Source: Nymphaea colorata
Lineage: Eukaryota > Streptophyta > Magnoliopsida > Nymphaeales > Nymphaeaceae
Direction: 5' to 3'
NCBI RefSeq assembly: GCF_008831285.2
Contig: NC_045148.1
Location: 23,006,283 to 23,070,282, forward strand
Length of the DNA stretch: 64,000 nucleotides
The notes under the pieces are model-generated. The model did no database searches. It was given only the letters and a program-made list of their open reading frames with translations, and was not told the origin of the DNA. The position numbers were made by a program, and so were the translations under genes. Every line of letters begins with the position of its first letter. The stretch's first letter is position 1. Positions 32,066 to 43,463 of this stretch are shown piece by piece.

Positions 32066-33591
32066 CTTAAAATTAATGGTCCAGGTTTAATCCAAGTCTA
32101 GATCTTGTCCAACCAGTTAACTGTACCATAAGTTCGCAACTCTTGCTGTTTTCTAAAAAGATTCTCTCACCATCTCCCACCTGTTGCTTTGATACAGGAC
32201 TAAATCAGTATCTCTCTCTCTCTCTCATTAAGGCCCTGGTAGTTTAATTAATTTCCTTTTCATAACACACACACTTTCTCTCTCTCACCCCAAATGTTCA
32301 ACTCTATCTCTCTCCTCCCTGATCCCCAAACCTTAATGTCTCTCGGTCTTCCCCCATTTCCCAAATCTTCATAAAAATGTTTTGTCTAATGGTTTTTCCT
32401 TCTCATAGTGCCACCATTTTCTTTTATAATTGTTGCAAAGTAGTCAACGCAGTGTTGTACAGTTTTTGTTAATGGTTTCATATAATCATTATCTGCACCT
32501 CATGTGGTTTATTAAATGCCCCAGATAAAAATCCATCTCATACATCCAGCAAGCACACCAAAGGGACTAGAACAACATCAACTTTTTGCTCTAAAGCATA
32601 GCAAATTTATAAGCATCAAGTAGCATATGAAGTCTTGATTTTACGAGACAAAGGCATTCAACGTCTTGATTTGGCCCCACGCTGCCAGCCTAGAAAATGA
32701 AAAGCCATAAGGGCTACATAGTTGGCCACCTTCGCTGGATTAGAATTTGCCAATGGAAGTCGTTGTTCATGATTTTTAAAACCTTATGCTGAACAAATAT
32801 GGTAGAAAGGTTTAATTCTCGACCTTGACTGTGTTCTTTGAGGATATCCCAACAAACCAGACTATATGAGAACACCTGATAACATATAATTCATTTTAAA
32901 ATCACTGCATTAAACAGTACTGCTCTCAATTTTGCTATACATATTTCTATGTGTCTACGTTTGGAAATAATTGTATGTATGTGCATCAACATCATCATTG
33001 TATTTCTTAGCTTGCGTGCTATTACCTGTTCATTTCAAATAAGTGTCTTTCTCTAAATTATCTCCAAGAACCTCAAGCCCATTCATTAATCTTCCCTTCC
33101 CCACAACTACGGAGATCATCTTTCTATTCAATCAAACTGAAGTCCTACAAATTAAAAGTGAACATAAATGTTGCTCCATATGAGCTAACACTATATCATC
33201 AATATGTCATTTAATTAGTCTACCATGTTGATTGCTCCATGTCTCTCAGAGATGCATCTATATCCTAGAGCTCTACAACCACATCACCTGACGTCCAAGA
33301 ATTAGTACGTCGTCTATAGAATGGAATCACCTTATGTGCAACATTACTTTTATCACAATAAATTCAAACTCAAACTAAGATGCAGGTAGAAAATTTGTCT
33401 GAAAAATGACGAATCACTTCTACAATGTAAAAGTTGTTGCTAGCATACTAAGATCACCTAACTAATTAGGAAAACACATTTAAATGGTTGCTTCTGAGCA
33501 CCTCCAGATAATGCATCAACCTGTTGCGCATCATCACAAGCCCAACTCACCTCGTCCACCACTCCACTCCTTTCCTCCCCTTGCAAGATCT
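32066..33591. other. Intergenic, nothing recognised
   Basis: Contains a short TC run (32,212-32,226) and TC-rich sequence to 32,330. No gene or element supported over 1.5 kb. Confidence 0.45.
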
Positions 33592-33907
33592 TCCGAGCTT
33601 CAGATGACGCACAAGAGAAAATAAGGGATGCGATGGAATCAACTGGACACAACAGAGAAGGCTGTAAATGGATGGAACAGAGCATCGTGCTCTTCTTCAT
33701 TTCACATATTTGAATCCTTTTTGTACATAATGAATTACAAAAATGAAAGAATATATTTTTTTTATGTAGCAAAAACATGCCATCAACCTTATAGAGAATT
33801 GCATGTGTGACAAGGAACACCACAATTCAATTTTACAGCTTTGCAATGGGCGTAAAGAAAACAGAGTTAATAACACAACTTTAAGAATTTGTTTTCCTTT
33901 TTCATCC
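33592..33907 (-). repeat. 3' LTR of B1
   Basis: Aligns along its length with 43,464-43,778. Shared phrases include ACGCACAAGAGAAA, GAGCATCGTGCTCTTCTTC, TTTCACATATTT, AATTTTACAGCTTT and GTAAAGAAAACA. The last bases (TTCATCC instead of TTCATAACA) are decayed. Confidence 0.85.
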
Positions 33908-33949
33908 TTTAAACTGGTGTGTGTGGGTCTCCAAAACCCAGTTTAAACT

Positions 33950-34273
33950 TTAAAATATTGAATTAACCTTTGACAAGAGACTTGGTAAATAGATCAGCCA
34001 TAGACTGTGACAATTGTTCCACTTTTGACTTGATCACACACTAGATGGCAGTCAATCTCCACATGCTTGGTGCATTCATGTAAAATGGGGCTCACTGCTA
34101 TTTGCAATGTTGTTTTGTTGTCACAAAGAAGCTACGCTGGTGAAGGAGGCACTTGGAGATCTTTCAGAAGATATCTTAGCCAGATAAGTTCATAGCAGGA
34201 GTTCGCAATAGCGTGATATTCTACTTCGGCTGAGATACGAGATATTGTGCTCAGTTTTTTTGTTTTCAGAAGA
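33950..34273 (-). pseudogene. RNase H region of B1 (broken)
   Basis: Minus-strand sequence downstream of RT. The counterpart at 51,939-51,748 in the second copy still shows ECTKHGEIDCHLVREQVKNG and LADLFTKSLVK, the C-terminal RNase H signature. Here the same region is scattered over frames. Confidence 0.65.
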
Positions 34274-35314
34274 TTAGATGTTCTCCCAAGTAAACACAGT
34301 CACCAGAGATTGATCTTCTGGTTTCTTTTCAAGCTCCCTAGTCGGCATAAAATTGAATTTGTCATCTACTAGAAGAAAAACTCCTTGACCTGGTGAAGTT
34401 TGAGATAGCGTAATACTTTTATAGCAGCATTGTAGTGAGTAGTTGTCAGTTTCTGCAAATGGTGGCTCAGAGAGTGAACAGAAAAAACTATTTCTGACCT
34501 GGTTATAGTCATATATATAAGATGCCCCCAAGTTTTTGGAACAATGAAGGTTTTTTGAAATTTTCAACATCATTGACTGCAAGGGTTTCACTAGGTTCCA
34601 TGGGATCCTCAGATGGCTTGGCATTGAGAAGGCGAAATTCATCAAGAATGCCACAAGCATACTTGCGCTGTGATGAAAATATTCCTTTCTTCCCTTTGGT
34701 AAGCTCTAGGCCAAGGAAATATTTTAAGTTGCCCATGCCTTTCATGCAAAATCTTTTGCCAAGATACAGTTTGAAGTTTTCTATGTATTTCATATCATTT
34801 CCTGCAATAATGACATCGTCGACGTACACCAAAATTGCCAAGCACACACTTTCTCTTTGATATGCACACAGTGTGTAATCACACTTGGATTGCATAAAAC
34901 CATAATTTACTACTTTTGACAAGAACTTCAAGAACCAGTTTGGGGAGTATGTTTCAGCCCATAGATAAACGTGTTTAGCTTGCACAATTTTGTTTCTCCT
35001 TTTTCGCAATGACTAGGAGGCAATGTATTGTAGACTTATTCATCCAATTTCTCGTTTAGAAAGGCATTATATACATACATTTGTTGCAGCATCCAATTTC
35101 GATTTGCAGTTGCTGCTATCAAACAACAAATAGTAACAAGTTTGGCGACAGGCGCATAGGCCTCATGATAATCCAAGCCTTCCACTTGTGCGTACCCTTT
35201 GGCCACTAATCTGGCTTTGAACCTTTCTATTTCACTATTTGCCTTATACTTGATCCTATAAAAGCATTTGCTGCTGATGGGTTTGACATTGGTTGAAGGA
35301 GAGATTAGCATCAA
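34274..35314 (-). pseudogene. Reverse transcriptase of B1 (broken)
   Basis: The N-terminal block at 35,314-35,036 contains CFYRIKYKANSEIERFKARL, VAKGYAQVEGLDYHEAYAPV and the start of the palm (LQQMYVYNAFLNEKLDE). The next piece (35,009-34,509) carries LVYVDDVIIAGND with an intact YVDD catalytic box, then LGKRFCMKGMGNLKYFLG. A further piece (34,660-34,274) is frameshifted. One stop (near 35,033) and frameshifts near 34,520-34,660 break it. It would be the polymerase of family B. Confidence 0.85.
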
Positions 35315-36480
35315 AGGTTCGGATTGAAGAGAGATTCAACTGAAAGTTTTTAAGAGCACCTGAAAAATACGAAAAAGACAGAAGTCACAAAGCTTATAAC
35401 AAACAATACCTTGTAGAAGCCCTTTTGCATGATGGTGATGGACTTCGTGAATCAGGATGGACCATACCACAGTAAAAATCCTTCAATAAAATGGATGGCT
35501 TTGACATTCTGGATTATTTGCAGTGGTTGTTGGGGGCTTGGTAAAGTTTCTTGTGAAGTATTTGTTTCAGCCTCACCACATGATTCTGAAACAATTTCAG
35601 GTGGTTATTCAATGTTTGTGCAATCAGTAGTCATGTCCTCATCTTGGCTTTCAGTCAGTTGACAAGAACAGGGGCCTTGCTCACTTGAATTTCTGTTCTC
35701 AAGTATATGATTGTCATCAAATACGAAATGAATAACTGGAAAAGACAAGACTTTGCTTTGATCCTTTGAGAGTTTGATGGGAAATTCTCTTTCATTGAAG
35801 ATAGCAATCCCTACTAACGATTTTTTTTGTTTCCAAATCAAGTAGTTTGTAGCCTTTTTGTTCAGCAGGATACCCAATGAACACACCTCGTTGAGCCCTG
35901 CAATCAAATTTTCCATGTAGTTTGAGGTAGGAAACAAAACACAACACACATTGATGCTTGTAAGTTGGTTTACTTTTAAATAATTTTTCAAAGGGAATTT
36001 GATTGTCCATTTTTTTTTTTTTGACAGGGTCCTATTTATTAAATATGTGGCTGTTAATACATGTAGGTCCCAACATTTTAAGGGTAGGCCTAAGTAAAAC
36101 TTGAGACCACGCGCCACATTCAAGATGTACCGATGCTTTCTCTAAGCCACGCCATTTTGTTGAGGCATGTAGGGGCATGAATGTTGATGTAGGATGTCTC
36201 TATTACAGAAAAAAAAATTATGTCATTTGAGAAGAACTTGGTTCCACTATCTATCATGATTCTAACACATCTATTTTGAATTGTTGCTCACTCATGTTAA
36301 TGGAATGTTTACGTAAATCACCTATTTCACTTTTATATTTCATTAGGTAAAACCACATGGCTCTCAAAAAATCATCCATAATAGACAAAAAGTAATGTGT
36401 TCGAGTATGTGATGCTTGGGGGTATGGTCCCCAAAGATCACAATGTAGCAAATCAAAAGGTTTAGAAAAACAATATTCAC
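35315..36480 (-). pseudogene. Integrase and linker of B1 (broken)
   Basis: 36,451-36,254 holds LHCDLWGPYP, the first Asp of the copia D-D-E core, followed by SIMDDFLRAMWFYLMKYKSE. The second Asp and the QQNG-E block are recognisable only across shifted frames near 36,250-36,130. 36,123-35,605 holds the C-terminal part with [15 protein letters not shown] and [15 protein letters not shown], with a frameshift near 36,015 at a long A-tract. The linker then carries [19 protein letters not shown]. It would insert the cDNA into chromosomes. Confidence 0.75.
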
Positions 36481-37035
36481 TTAATTTGAATCACTTTAGA
36501 TTGTTTAGCAACACGACAGACTTTAGAGAAATTATTTGACAACTTAATGATAGTCATGCTTTCAGAGCATTTGTGATTCTTTGAGTGAGATGGGTGCCCA
36601 AGTCTCGGATGCCAAACATCAAAATCTAATTGAGTGGGTTTCGTAAACAAGCTGTCTACAGTGGAAATTGAAGAGTCTGCCTGATGAATTGCCCAACTCA
36701 GTCCTCATCATGGAGATCGGGTCCTGCGCAAAGCACCTAGCAGTCGGGAAAATCAAACGACATTTGGTTTGCTGAATAAATATGCTCACAGATAGCATGG
36801 TGTAAGCAAAATTGGAAGATAATACACGTTTTCAAGAAAAATGGAAGCTGACAAAACAACTTTATGGACATGTGTAGCACAAACCGTTCTGTTGTTAGAA
36901 ACTCTAATAGAAAATGAAACAACTAATTTTGTATCATCTAGCAGTGATTGAAGGCATCATGATGTGTGGTGACTAGCACCAATATCTATTACCCAGGTGT
37001 CAAGTTTGAAGGATGACATACCTGCAAAGTTTAAT
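36481..37035 (-). pseudogene. Protease and pre-integrase region of B1 (broken)
   Basis: Near 37,000-36,960 the minus strand reads WVIDIGASHH, where the catalytic D-S/T-G triad has become D-I-G. The same D-I-G is seen in copy 2 (55,361-55,038), so it predates the duplication or is a family trait. A stop interrupts the frame after HH. A GHPSH-like pre-integrase block follows near 36,600. Confidence 0.65.
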
Positions 37036-37461
37036 TGGGTTACTGATCGATTTTTGAGGAGCTGTTTTAACTGAATATATTCATGTTGAGTTAGTGTTGG
37101 AGCAATGTCCTTGTTGGACTATTTTCCATGCATGGTGGAGATTAAGGTAGTGGAATCAGTTTTCTCTCCAACAGAGGCGTTGATAATAGCCCCCCTGCCA
37201 CTATTTTCCACCTTTAAAGTTTGGAGGGTAACCATTTAATTTGAAGTATCCTTCCTTTGAGGTCCAGCAATCTTGCCATAATTGCAGAAGTATTGTGGGT
37301 GCTTGTTTTGCTGCTCTTTGAAGGCCTTCAAGTCTGCACTTGCTGAGATACCAACATGCTCGACAGCACTACTTTGAAGACAAACTTCTCTCTGCTTCTC
37401 CTTTTGAAGGACCGGTGCATAAGTCTTTTGTAGAGAGGGCACGAAATCCATAAGATGAATA
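37036..37461 (-). pseudogene. 3' part of gag of B1, interrupted by element C
   Basis: 37,451-37,236 encodes MDFVPSLQKTYAPVLQKEKQ and a later NKHPQYFCNYGKIAGPQRK, a zinc-knuckle-like end. It continues the gag broken at 42,870 on the other side of element C. The same join is uninterrupted at 55,860-55,657 in copy 2. Confidence 0.75.
37457..37461. repeat. Target-site duplication of element C, left
   Basis: GAATA directly before the LTR start TGTTAAAATATAAAT, identical to GAATA at 42,870-42,874 after the 3' LTR. Five bases is the copia-type duplication length. Confidence 0.95.
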
Positions 37462-37824
37462 TGTTAAAATATAAATCCTTCACCAGCACATTGAAGAGGA
37501 GTCTCTTAGGATTCCACCTCCATGTAGAATGTGTTAAGATATTTAATGTCCTTGTAAAATGTGAAGAGTCTCCTAGGATTCTATGTTGTAGTTAATATCC
37601 TTGTTATATGGGAAGTCTCCTAAGATTCTATGTTGTAGTTAATATCCTTGTAATATGTGAAGTCTCTTAGGTTTCTATGATGTAATTAATGTCCTTGGAG
37701 CTTGTGAAATCTCCTAGGATTCTACGATTGGAGACTCTTAGAATTCTGGAAATGGGATTATAAATAGAGGCCGTGCAAACCATTTTGGCTACGGCTTCTT
37801 CTCCTCAGTTTCTTCTTGTTTTCA

Positions 37825-37883
<59 letters not shown>

Positions 37884-37935
37884 CCTGTGTGAGTGCTGTT
37901 TTCTGGTTACAGATATTGGTGCTAGATTTCTATCA
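37462..37935 (+). repeat. 5' LTR of element C
   Basis: 474 bases from TGTTAAAATAT to TTTCTATCA, followed directly by the primer-binding site. U3 is built from degenerate 47-bp tandem units beginning AGTCTCCTAGGATTCTATG (about 37,560-37,740). One more unit than in the 3' LTR, and a longer CT run (about 37,828-37,879), explain the 72-base length difference. Confidence 0.95.
37759..37767 (+). promoter_or_regulatory. TATA box in the 5' LTR of element C
   Basis: TATAAATAG, a textbook plant TATA box, lies in the middle of the LTR where U3 meets R; the same word is present in the 3' LTR near 42,717. Transcription would start some 30 bases downstream, near the ACGGCTTCTTCTCC stretch. Confidence 0.75.
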
Positions 37936-37947
37936 TGGTATCAGAGC
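37936..37947 (+). other. Primer-binding site of element C
   Basis: TGGTATCAGAGC, an exact match to the usual initiator tRNA-Met complementary site, abutting the LTR end CTATCA. Confidence 0.95.
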
Positions 37948-38156
37948 GCCAGGTTACATTATCTCTACCAAACGAAATGCCCAAACAGGTCTGATCTAGT
38001 TAGAACTCTTTTCTCATCTTGTCTCTATCCTGAATTTACTTTTCTCTTGCGCAATTCTTGTTCCTTTTTCTTCTTGCTTACCCAAGGACACATCTTGTTA
38101 TATCGTGTCTTCTATCCCTCTCATCTTCTACCTATATACCATTCCTTTCTGCTGTC

Positions 38157-39335
38157 ATGGAAAACCTTTCGCATTTTGGCATGTCCTCAAGTTTTCTTCC
38201 TCACCTTATTACTGAAAAACTCAACCATGAGAATTATTTGATCTGGAAAAGGCAAATCATGCCTTTCATAAGAAGTCAAGGCCTCTTTGGACATCTCGAT
38301 GGTTCAACAAAGGCACCACCAATATTCGTCTTACAGGAAATAAAAAATGAGGTAGGAGAAGTTATTGCTGTTCATGAAGACAACAATACTGAACATGCTA
38401 TGTGGATGAGACGTGATCAAAGTCTGGTTGCGTATATTTTGTCCACTTTATCTCAACAAGTGTTACTTTCAGTTTCTGATGATTGTACTGCAGAAGAATT
38501 ATGAGAAACCCTTGCTGATACCTTTTCCCAAATATCAGAAGCTCGAATTATGTACTTAAGGAAAGAATTTCAGAATTTGAGCAAAGGTTCAACGTCTATC
38601 ATGGATTATTTGGGGCGTATTAAGGCCGTCGCAGACCAACTTGCTACCTCAGGGAATAACATTTTTGATAAGGAAAAGGTGCAGCAAACCTTGAATGGAC
38701 TTGAGCATGATTATCATGCTTTTATTACAGCTCTTGAGGTCATTCCTGTTCTGCCTTCCTTCAACGAACTACAAGGTAAACTTCTCCAACATGAAATGAA
38801 TATGAAAAGAGTCATCGAAAGGACTGATCAAGGGAACTCCCAAAATGTGTTGGCTATGAATGTAAAGTTTGGTAAGAGCCATGGGAGCTCCAACCATGGT
38901 GGTCGTGGCATTCTACCAACACCACATAACCAAGGTATGTCTCCTTTGGATACTTCAAGAAAAATACCAATTTATTTTCAGTGCAACAAGAAAGGACACA
39001 TGAAGGCACAATGTTGGTTTAATCCTCAAAATAAAAACAAAGGGGTAAGACATGATTATAAACAAGGAGGACAAAGTTCTAAATCCACCGCTGAAGATAT
39101 GCAACAGCTATTGATGACCGCATTCTCAAAGATGACTATAAAGCAAAATGAGCAGGGAGAATGGTTCTTGGATTCAGGTGCAGCTACCCATGTGACAAGA
39201 AATGCAGGTAAATTGACTAACTTATCCCCTCATTACTATAGAAGTTGCATTATAACAGGTGATGGAAAATCTCATCCTATTACACATTGGAAATGCACAT
39301 ATTCCATTGTCATCCTCGTCTCTATCACTGTCTAA
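38157..39335 (+). pseudogene. Gag and protease of element C (one in-frame stop, one frameshift)
   Basis: ATG at 38,157 (MENLSHFGMSSSFLPHLI) is chosen because the copia Gag block LNHENYLIWKRQIMPFIRSQ follows at the usual distance; ATGs at 38,058 and 37,816 lie in the leader. A TGA at 38,502-38,504 interrupts it; the same frame then continues through DYLGRIKAVADQLATSG and EHDYHAFITALEVIP. The zinc knuckle QCNKKGHMKAQC lacks its first cysteine (Tyr instead). Protease WFLDSGAATHVT follows, with its catalytic DSG at 39,171-39,179. A small indel near 39,285 moves the rest into the next frame. Confidence 0.9.
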
Positions 39336-42300
39336 TGTTGTTCTTGCTCCCAATATCAAAAAGAACATCATATCCATTTCTAAACTCACTGATGATACAA
39401 GCTCTTCTGTTGAATTCACACGTTCTTCTGTCTATGTCAAGGACCTCCAAACGAAGAAAATGTTCGTCAGAGGGGAGCGTCAAGGGAATATGTACGTCCT
39501 CAAGGAATGTCTACCCAAGGATTCATCCACTTTTGATATAGGATTGAAGACATTTTCTCTTTCTCATAATGCGTCATCAGTGCCAAGTTCTTGCCATTTT
39601 CAATCAAAAGTAAGGGGCCCTAACCAATTTTTGGAGTCTGATTTGTGGCATAGTGGGCTAGGACACTGTGGTCGACATTTCATTGAAAAACTTGTCACAG
39701 ATAGTCTCATTCCAATATCAAGTTTACCTCTTACTTCAAGTGTCAAAAAATGTTGAAGTTGTGGACTTTGTAAGAGTCATGTTTTACCTTTCCATAATAT
39801 AAATCAAAGGGCTTCCAAACCTTTTGAAACTATTTTTTCTGATGTATGGGGGCCAGCCCCTATTGATTCCATGTCTGGGTCAAGATATTATGTCTTATTC
39901 ATTGACTCTTACTCACGTTTCACCTGGATTTACTTCATGAAACACAAATCAGAAGTACCTCACATATTTCGAAACTTCTATGCCATGATTCAAACTAAAT
40001 TTTCATCCAATGTGGTGCATTTTCAATGTGATGGAGGGGGAGAATATTCCTCGCTTGATTTTATTGAATTTCTACGTGAAAAAGGGATAACTAGACAAAT
40101 TTCCTGCCCTTACACACCACAACAAAATGGTGTAGTTGAGCGGAAACATCGACATATAGTTGAAAGCGCCATGAGCATGATGCATGATACTAATGTGCCC
40201 ATTTCCTTGCGGACTGAAGCCTTTCATACTGCTGTATACATAATAAATTGTTTGCCTATGACACTCTTGATGTCTAAATCGCCATATTTTACACTCTTAG
40301 GCAAACAACCTGATTACAAGAACTTGAAGGTTTTTGGTTGTGTATGCTATGTTCACGTTGATGCTGCCTTGAGGAACAAGTTTCAAGACAAAGCTATTCA
40401 ATGTAGATTCGATGGATATACTGATGAATATAAAGGTTTTCGATGCTATGATCCAACAACTAAACGTATCAAAACTTCAAGAAATGTCATTTTTGATGAA
40501 CATAGTTTTGATAATACAAATGAAATGCCTATGACCATTGAATCTTATGATCCCTAGACCAGTACACAGTTATTCAATGCAGATACTGTTATAGAAAATG
40601 ATGTGCCTCAAAGTGAAGATTCAAAGAGAGCAATACAACTGTCGGATATGGCTCAAAGTGAAAATCAAGAAGATCCAACACAGTCATCAAGTCATCACGA
40701 AAACAATAATGAAGAACAAAGCAACGATGCACATCGGTATTCGGGTCTTATCTACAGTCGACGACTAAGGGACAGAGATGCTCACAGTGAAGAAGACAAC
40801 ATGCCCCACCTTAGAAGATCCCAACGCATTCGTCATCCCATTCACAGGTGGGTTAGCTATGATTCTTTATCACTTGATTTTCAGTTATTCATGGCAAAAC
40901 TTGGCAAGGAGGAAGAACCTACTTCATTTGATCAAACATCAAAATCACATCATTGGAGAAAGGCTATGAAAGAAGAAATGGATGCCTTGCATGAATGTGG
41001 AACATGGGAGATCGTTCCGAGGCCACATGAAAAGAACGTAGTGGGCTCCAAATGGGTATACAAAATTAAATACAAACCTGACGGTAGCATACAATGACAC
41101 AAAACAAGGTTAGTAGCAAAAGGGTTTACACAACAATATGGAGAAGATTATGATGAGACATTCAGCCCTGTGATCAAAATGAGAACAATTCGTGTGATTA
41201 TATCATTGGCAGTTGAATATGGATGGAGACTACATCAAATGGACGTGAAGAATGTTTTTCTTCATGGTGATTTAAGGGAGGAAGTATATATGGAACAACC
41301 TCCAGGATACACGAAAGGTGACTCTCATGCATGGGTTTGCAAACTAAGAAAATCTATTTATGGACTTAAACAGGCCTCACGTTCGTGGTTTGACAGTTTC
41401 TCTTGCAAGATTCAAGAATGTGGTTTTCGAAGATGTCCTCTAGATCACTCTCTTTTCATTTATTGAAAGGAAAACATATTTACTTTACTTCTTATATATG
41501 TTGATGATATTGTTATCACAGGAAATTCAGAAAAACACATAGAAGAAGCTAAAGTTTTGATGATGCAAAACTTCAAAATGAAAGAGCTTGGTGATTTACG
41601 ATTCTTTCTTGGAGTGGAGATTGATAGGCACAATAATCGCCTCACACTGACACAACAGAAATACACGTTGGATCTGCTAAAAAAGTCAGGTATGTCTGAT
41701 TGTAAGCCTGTTGGAACTCCTAGTGTTCTAAATCAAAGACTAAGTGCTCAAGATGGGGAGTTATATGAAGATCCTACGCAATATCGAAGTATTGTTGGGG
41801 CACTTCAATATCTTACATTTACTAGACCAGATATTATATATGCTGTGAATCAAGTATCTCAATTTATGCATGCACCTAAAGATACTCACATGGATGCTGT
41901 CAAAAAAATATTAAGATATCTTAAAGGGACAGCAGGAGATGGCTTAGTTTATGGTAAGAGTGAAAATATAACTACTGGACATCAACTTATGACATTCACA
42001 GATGCAGATTGGGCTGGAGATCCCGATCAAAGAAAGTCCATTTCTGGTTTTTGTATTTTCATTGGACGTAATCTTGTGTCTTGGAGTTGTCGAAAGCAAA
42101 AGGCAGTAGCAAGATCCAACACTGAAGCTGAATACAGATGCATGGCTTCAGGTACTGCTGAAGTCACATGGGTTAGACATTTCCTAGAAGACATTGGAGA
42201 AAAGATTAAAACATCAATGTTAATGTGCGATAATCAAAGCGCTATTAACATTGCCTTTAATCCCGTACAACATGGTCGAACAAAGCACATTGAGATTGAT

Positions 42301-42396
42301 CAACACTTTGTTAGACAAAAGGTGGAAGACAAGGAGATTCAGCCTATTTATGTTCGTACAGATGAACAAGTTGCAGACTTTTTACAAAAGGATTAA
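39259..42396 (+). pseudogene. Integrase, RT and RNase H of element C (four in-frame stops)
   Basis: One frame runs through with stops at 39,754, 40,555, 41,095 and 41,464. Pre-integrase: LWHSGLGHCGRHF and SCGLCK. Integrase D-D-E: FSDVWGP, CDGGGEY, QQNGVVERKHR. RT: HWRKAMKEEMDAL, WVYKIKYKPDGS, LHQMDVKNVFLHGDL, SIYGLKQASRSWF and an intact YVDDIVITG box (about 41,497). RNase H: TFTDADWAGD, NTEAEYRCMASG, CDNQSAINIAFNP and KHIEIDQHFV. A one-base indel near 42,385 shifts the last 30 or so codons before the polypurine tract. All catalytic motifs remain readable. Confidence 0.92.
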
Positions 42397-42458
42397 CAAA
42401 GGAACAATTCTGGTTTCTAAAAGGCAAGTTGTACATGGTGCAAAACCATGCACAACTT

Positions 42459-42467
42459 GAGGGAGGG
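42459..42467 (+). other. Polypurine tract of element C
   Basis: GAGGGAGGG immediately precedes the 3' LTR start TGTTAAAATAT. Confidence 0.85.
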
Positions 42468-42869
42468 TGTTAAAATATAAATCCTTCACCAGCACGTTGA
42501 AGAAGAGTCTCTTAGGATTCCACCTCCTTGTAGAATGTGTTAAGATATTTAATGTCCTTGTAACATGTGAAGAGTCACCTAGGATTCTATGTTGTAGTTA
42601 ATATCCTTGTAATATGTGAAGTCTCTTAGTTTCTATGATGTAATTAATGTCCTTGGAGCTTGTGAAATCTCCTAGGTTTCTACGATTGGAGACTCTTAGA
42701 ATTCTGGAAATGGGATTATAAATAGAGGCCGTGCAAACCATTTTGGCTACGGCTTCTTCTCCTCAGTTTCTTCTTGTTTTCATTCTCTCTCTCTCTCCCT
42801 CTCTCTATCTCTATCTTCCTGCGTGGGTGCTGTTTTCTGGTTACAGATATTGGTGCTAGATTTCTATCA
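42468..42869 (+). repeat. 3' LTR of element C
   Basis: 402 bases, same ends as the 5' LTR and few substitutions. It lacks one 47-bp U3 unit and has a shorter, differently interrupted CT run. It retains the TATAAATAG box. Confidence 0.95.
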
Positions 42870-43450
42870 GAATATGCCTTCCTATAGCATTGGATGAATC
42901 ATTCAATCCCATAAGAAATTCAATGACTCTCTCTTCTTGTTGCTTTTCAGCAACCACTTTCATGGCACCGCAAGAGCATTCCGAAAGAACATCATAGGAT
43001 GAAAGCTTATCCCAGTAGGACTTCAGTTTTGTAAAATAAAGAGCAACAAATATATTTTCTTGATTCAAAAGACTGATGGAGGATTTGAGCTGGTACTTAT
43101 GAGGGGTTGTGCTTTCAGTGAATCGGTTCTTTACGTCTGCCCACACTTCAATAGCAGGGTGGTGTAGATGACATTGCTTGATAATTCTTCCGAGATGGAG
43201 TTAAGAATCCATGAAGGTCCAAGTGAAAGCAACGTCTCCACATCTTGATCTCATGAGCTGCAACGCTGGGTTTGGGAAGACTGCCATCAACAAAGGTCAA
43301 CTTGTTTTTGGCATACAGTGCCATTATCATAGCACGACTCCAGGTTGAGTAGCTTTCACTAGTCACTAATTGTGAAACCAATACAATACCATAAGAGGAC
43401 TCTGCTCCTCCAGCTGAAGAAGAGTTGGAAGCATTGCCTGTTGATGCCAT
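42870..43450 (-). pseudogene. 5' part of gag of B1
   Basis: ATG at 43,450 (MASTGNASNSSSAGGAESSYG) lies one base after the primer-binding site. The frame encodes VLVSQLVTSESYSTWSRAMI and FVDGSLPKPS to 43,148. After a frameshift the 43,146-42,870 frame continues with KYQLKSSISLLNQENIFVAL and KLKSYWDKLSSYDVLSECSC, ending in the FLMGLNDSSNAI region. There element C interrupts it. This is a normal copia capsid region. Relative to 60,363-60,749 about 20 residues after SSYG are missing. Confidence 0.85.
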
Positions 43451-43451
43451 G

Positions 43452-43463
43452 GCTCTGAGACCA
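43452..43463 (-). other. Primer-binding site of B1
   Basis: Minus strand TGGTCTCAGAGC, one base different from the canonical site, directly next to the LTR end and one base before the gag ATG. Confidence 0.85.

Larger units (their letters stand above)
37462..42869 (+). mobile_element. Nearly complete copia element C nested in B1
   Basis: A 5,408-bp element with two LTRs (TG...CA), exact primer-binding site, polypurine tract, all copia domains in order (Gag, protease, integrase, RT, RNase H) and a perfect GAATA target duplication. The LTRs are nearly identical apart from repeat-number changes, so it is the youngest large insertion in the window. Coding is broken by five in-frame stops and at least two small frameshifts, so it is not autonomous now. 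Confidence 0.95.
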
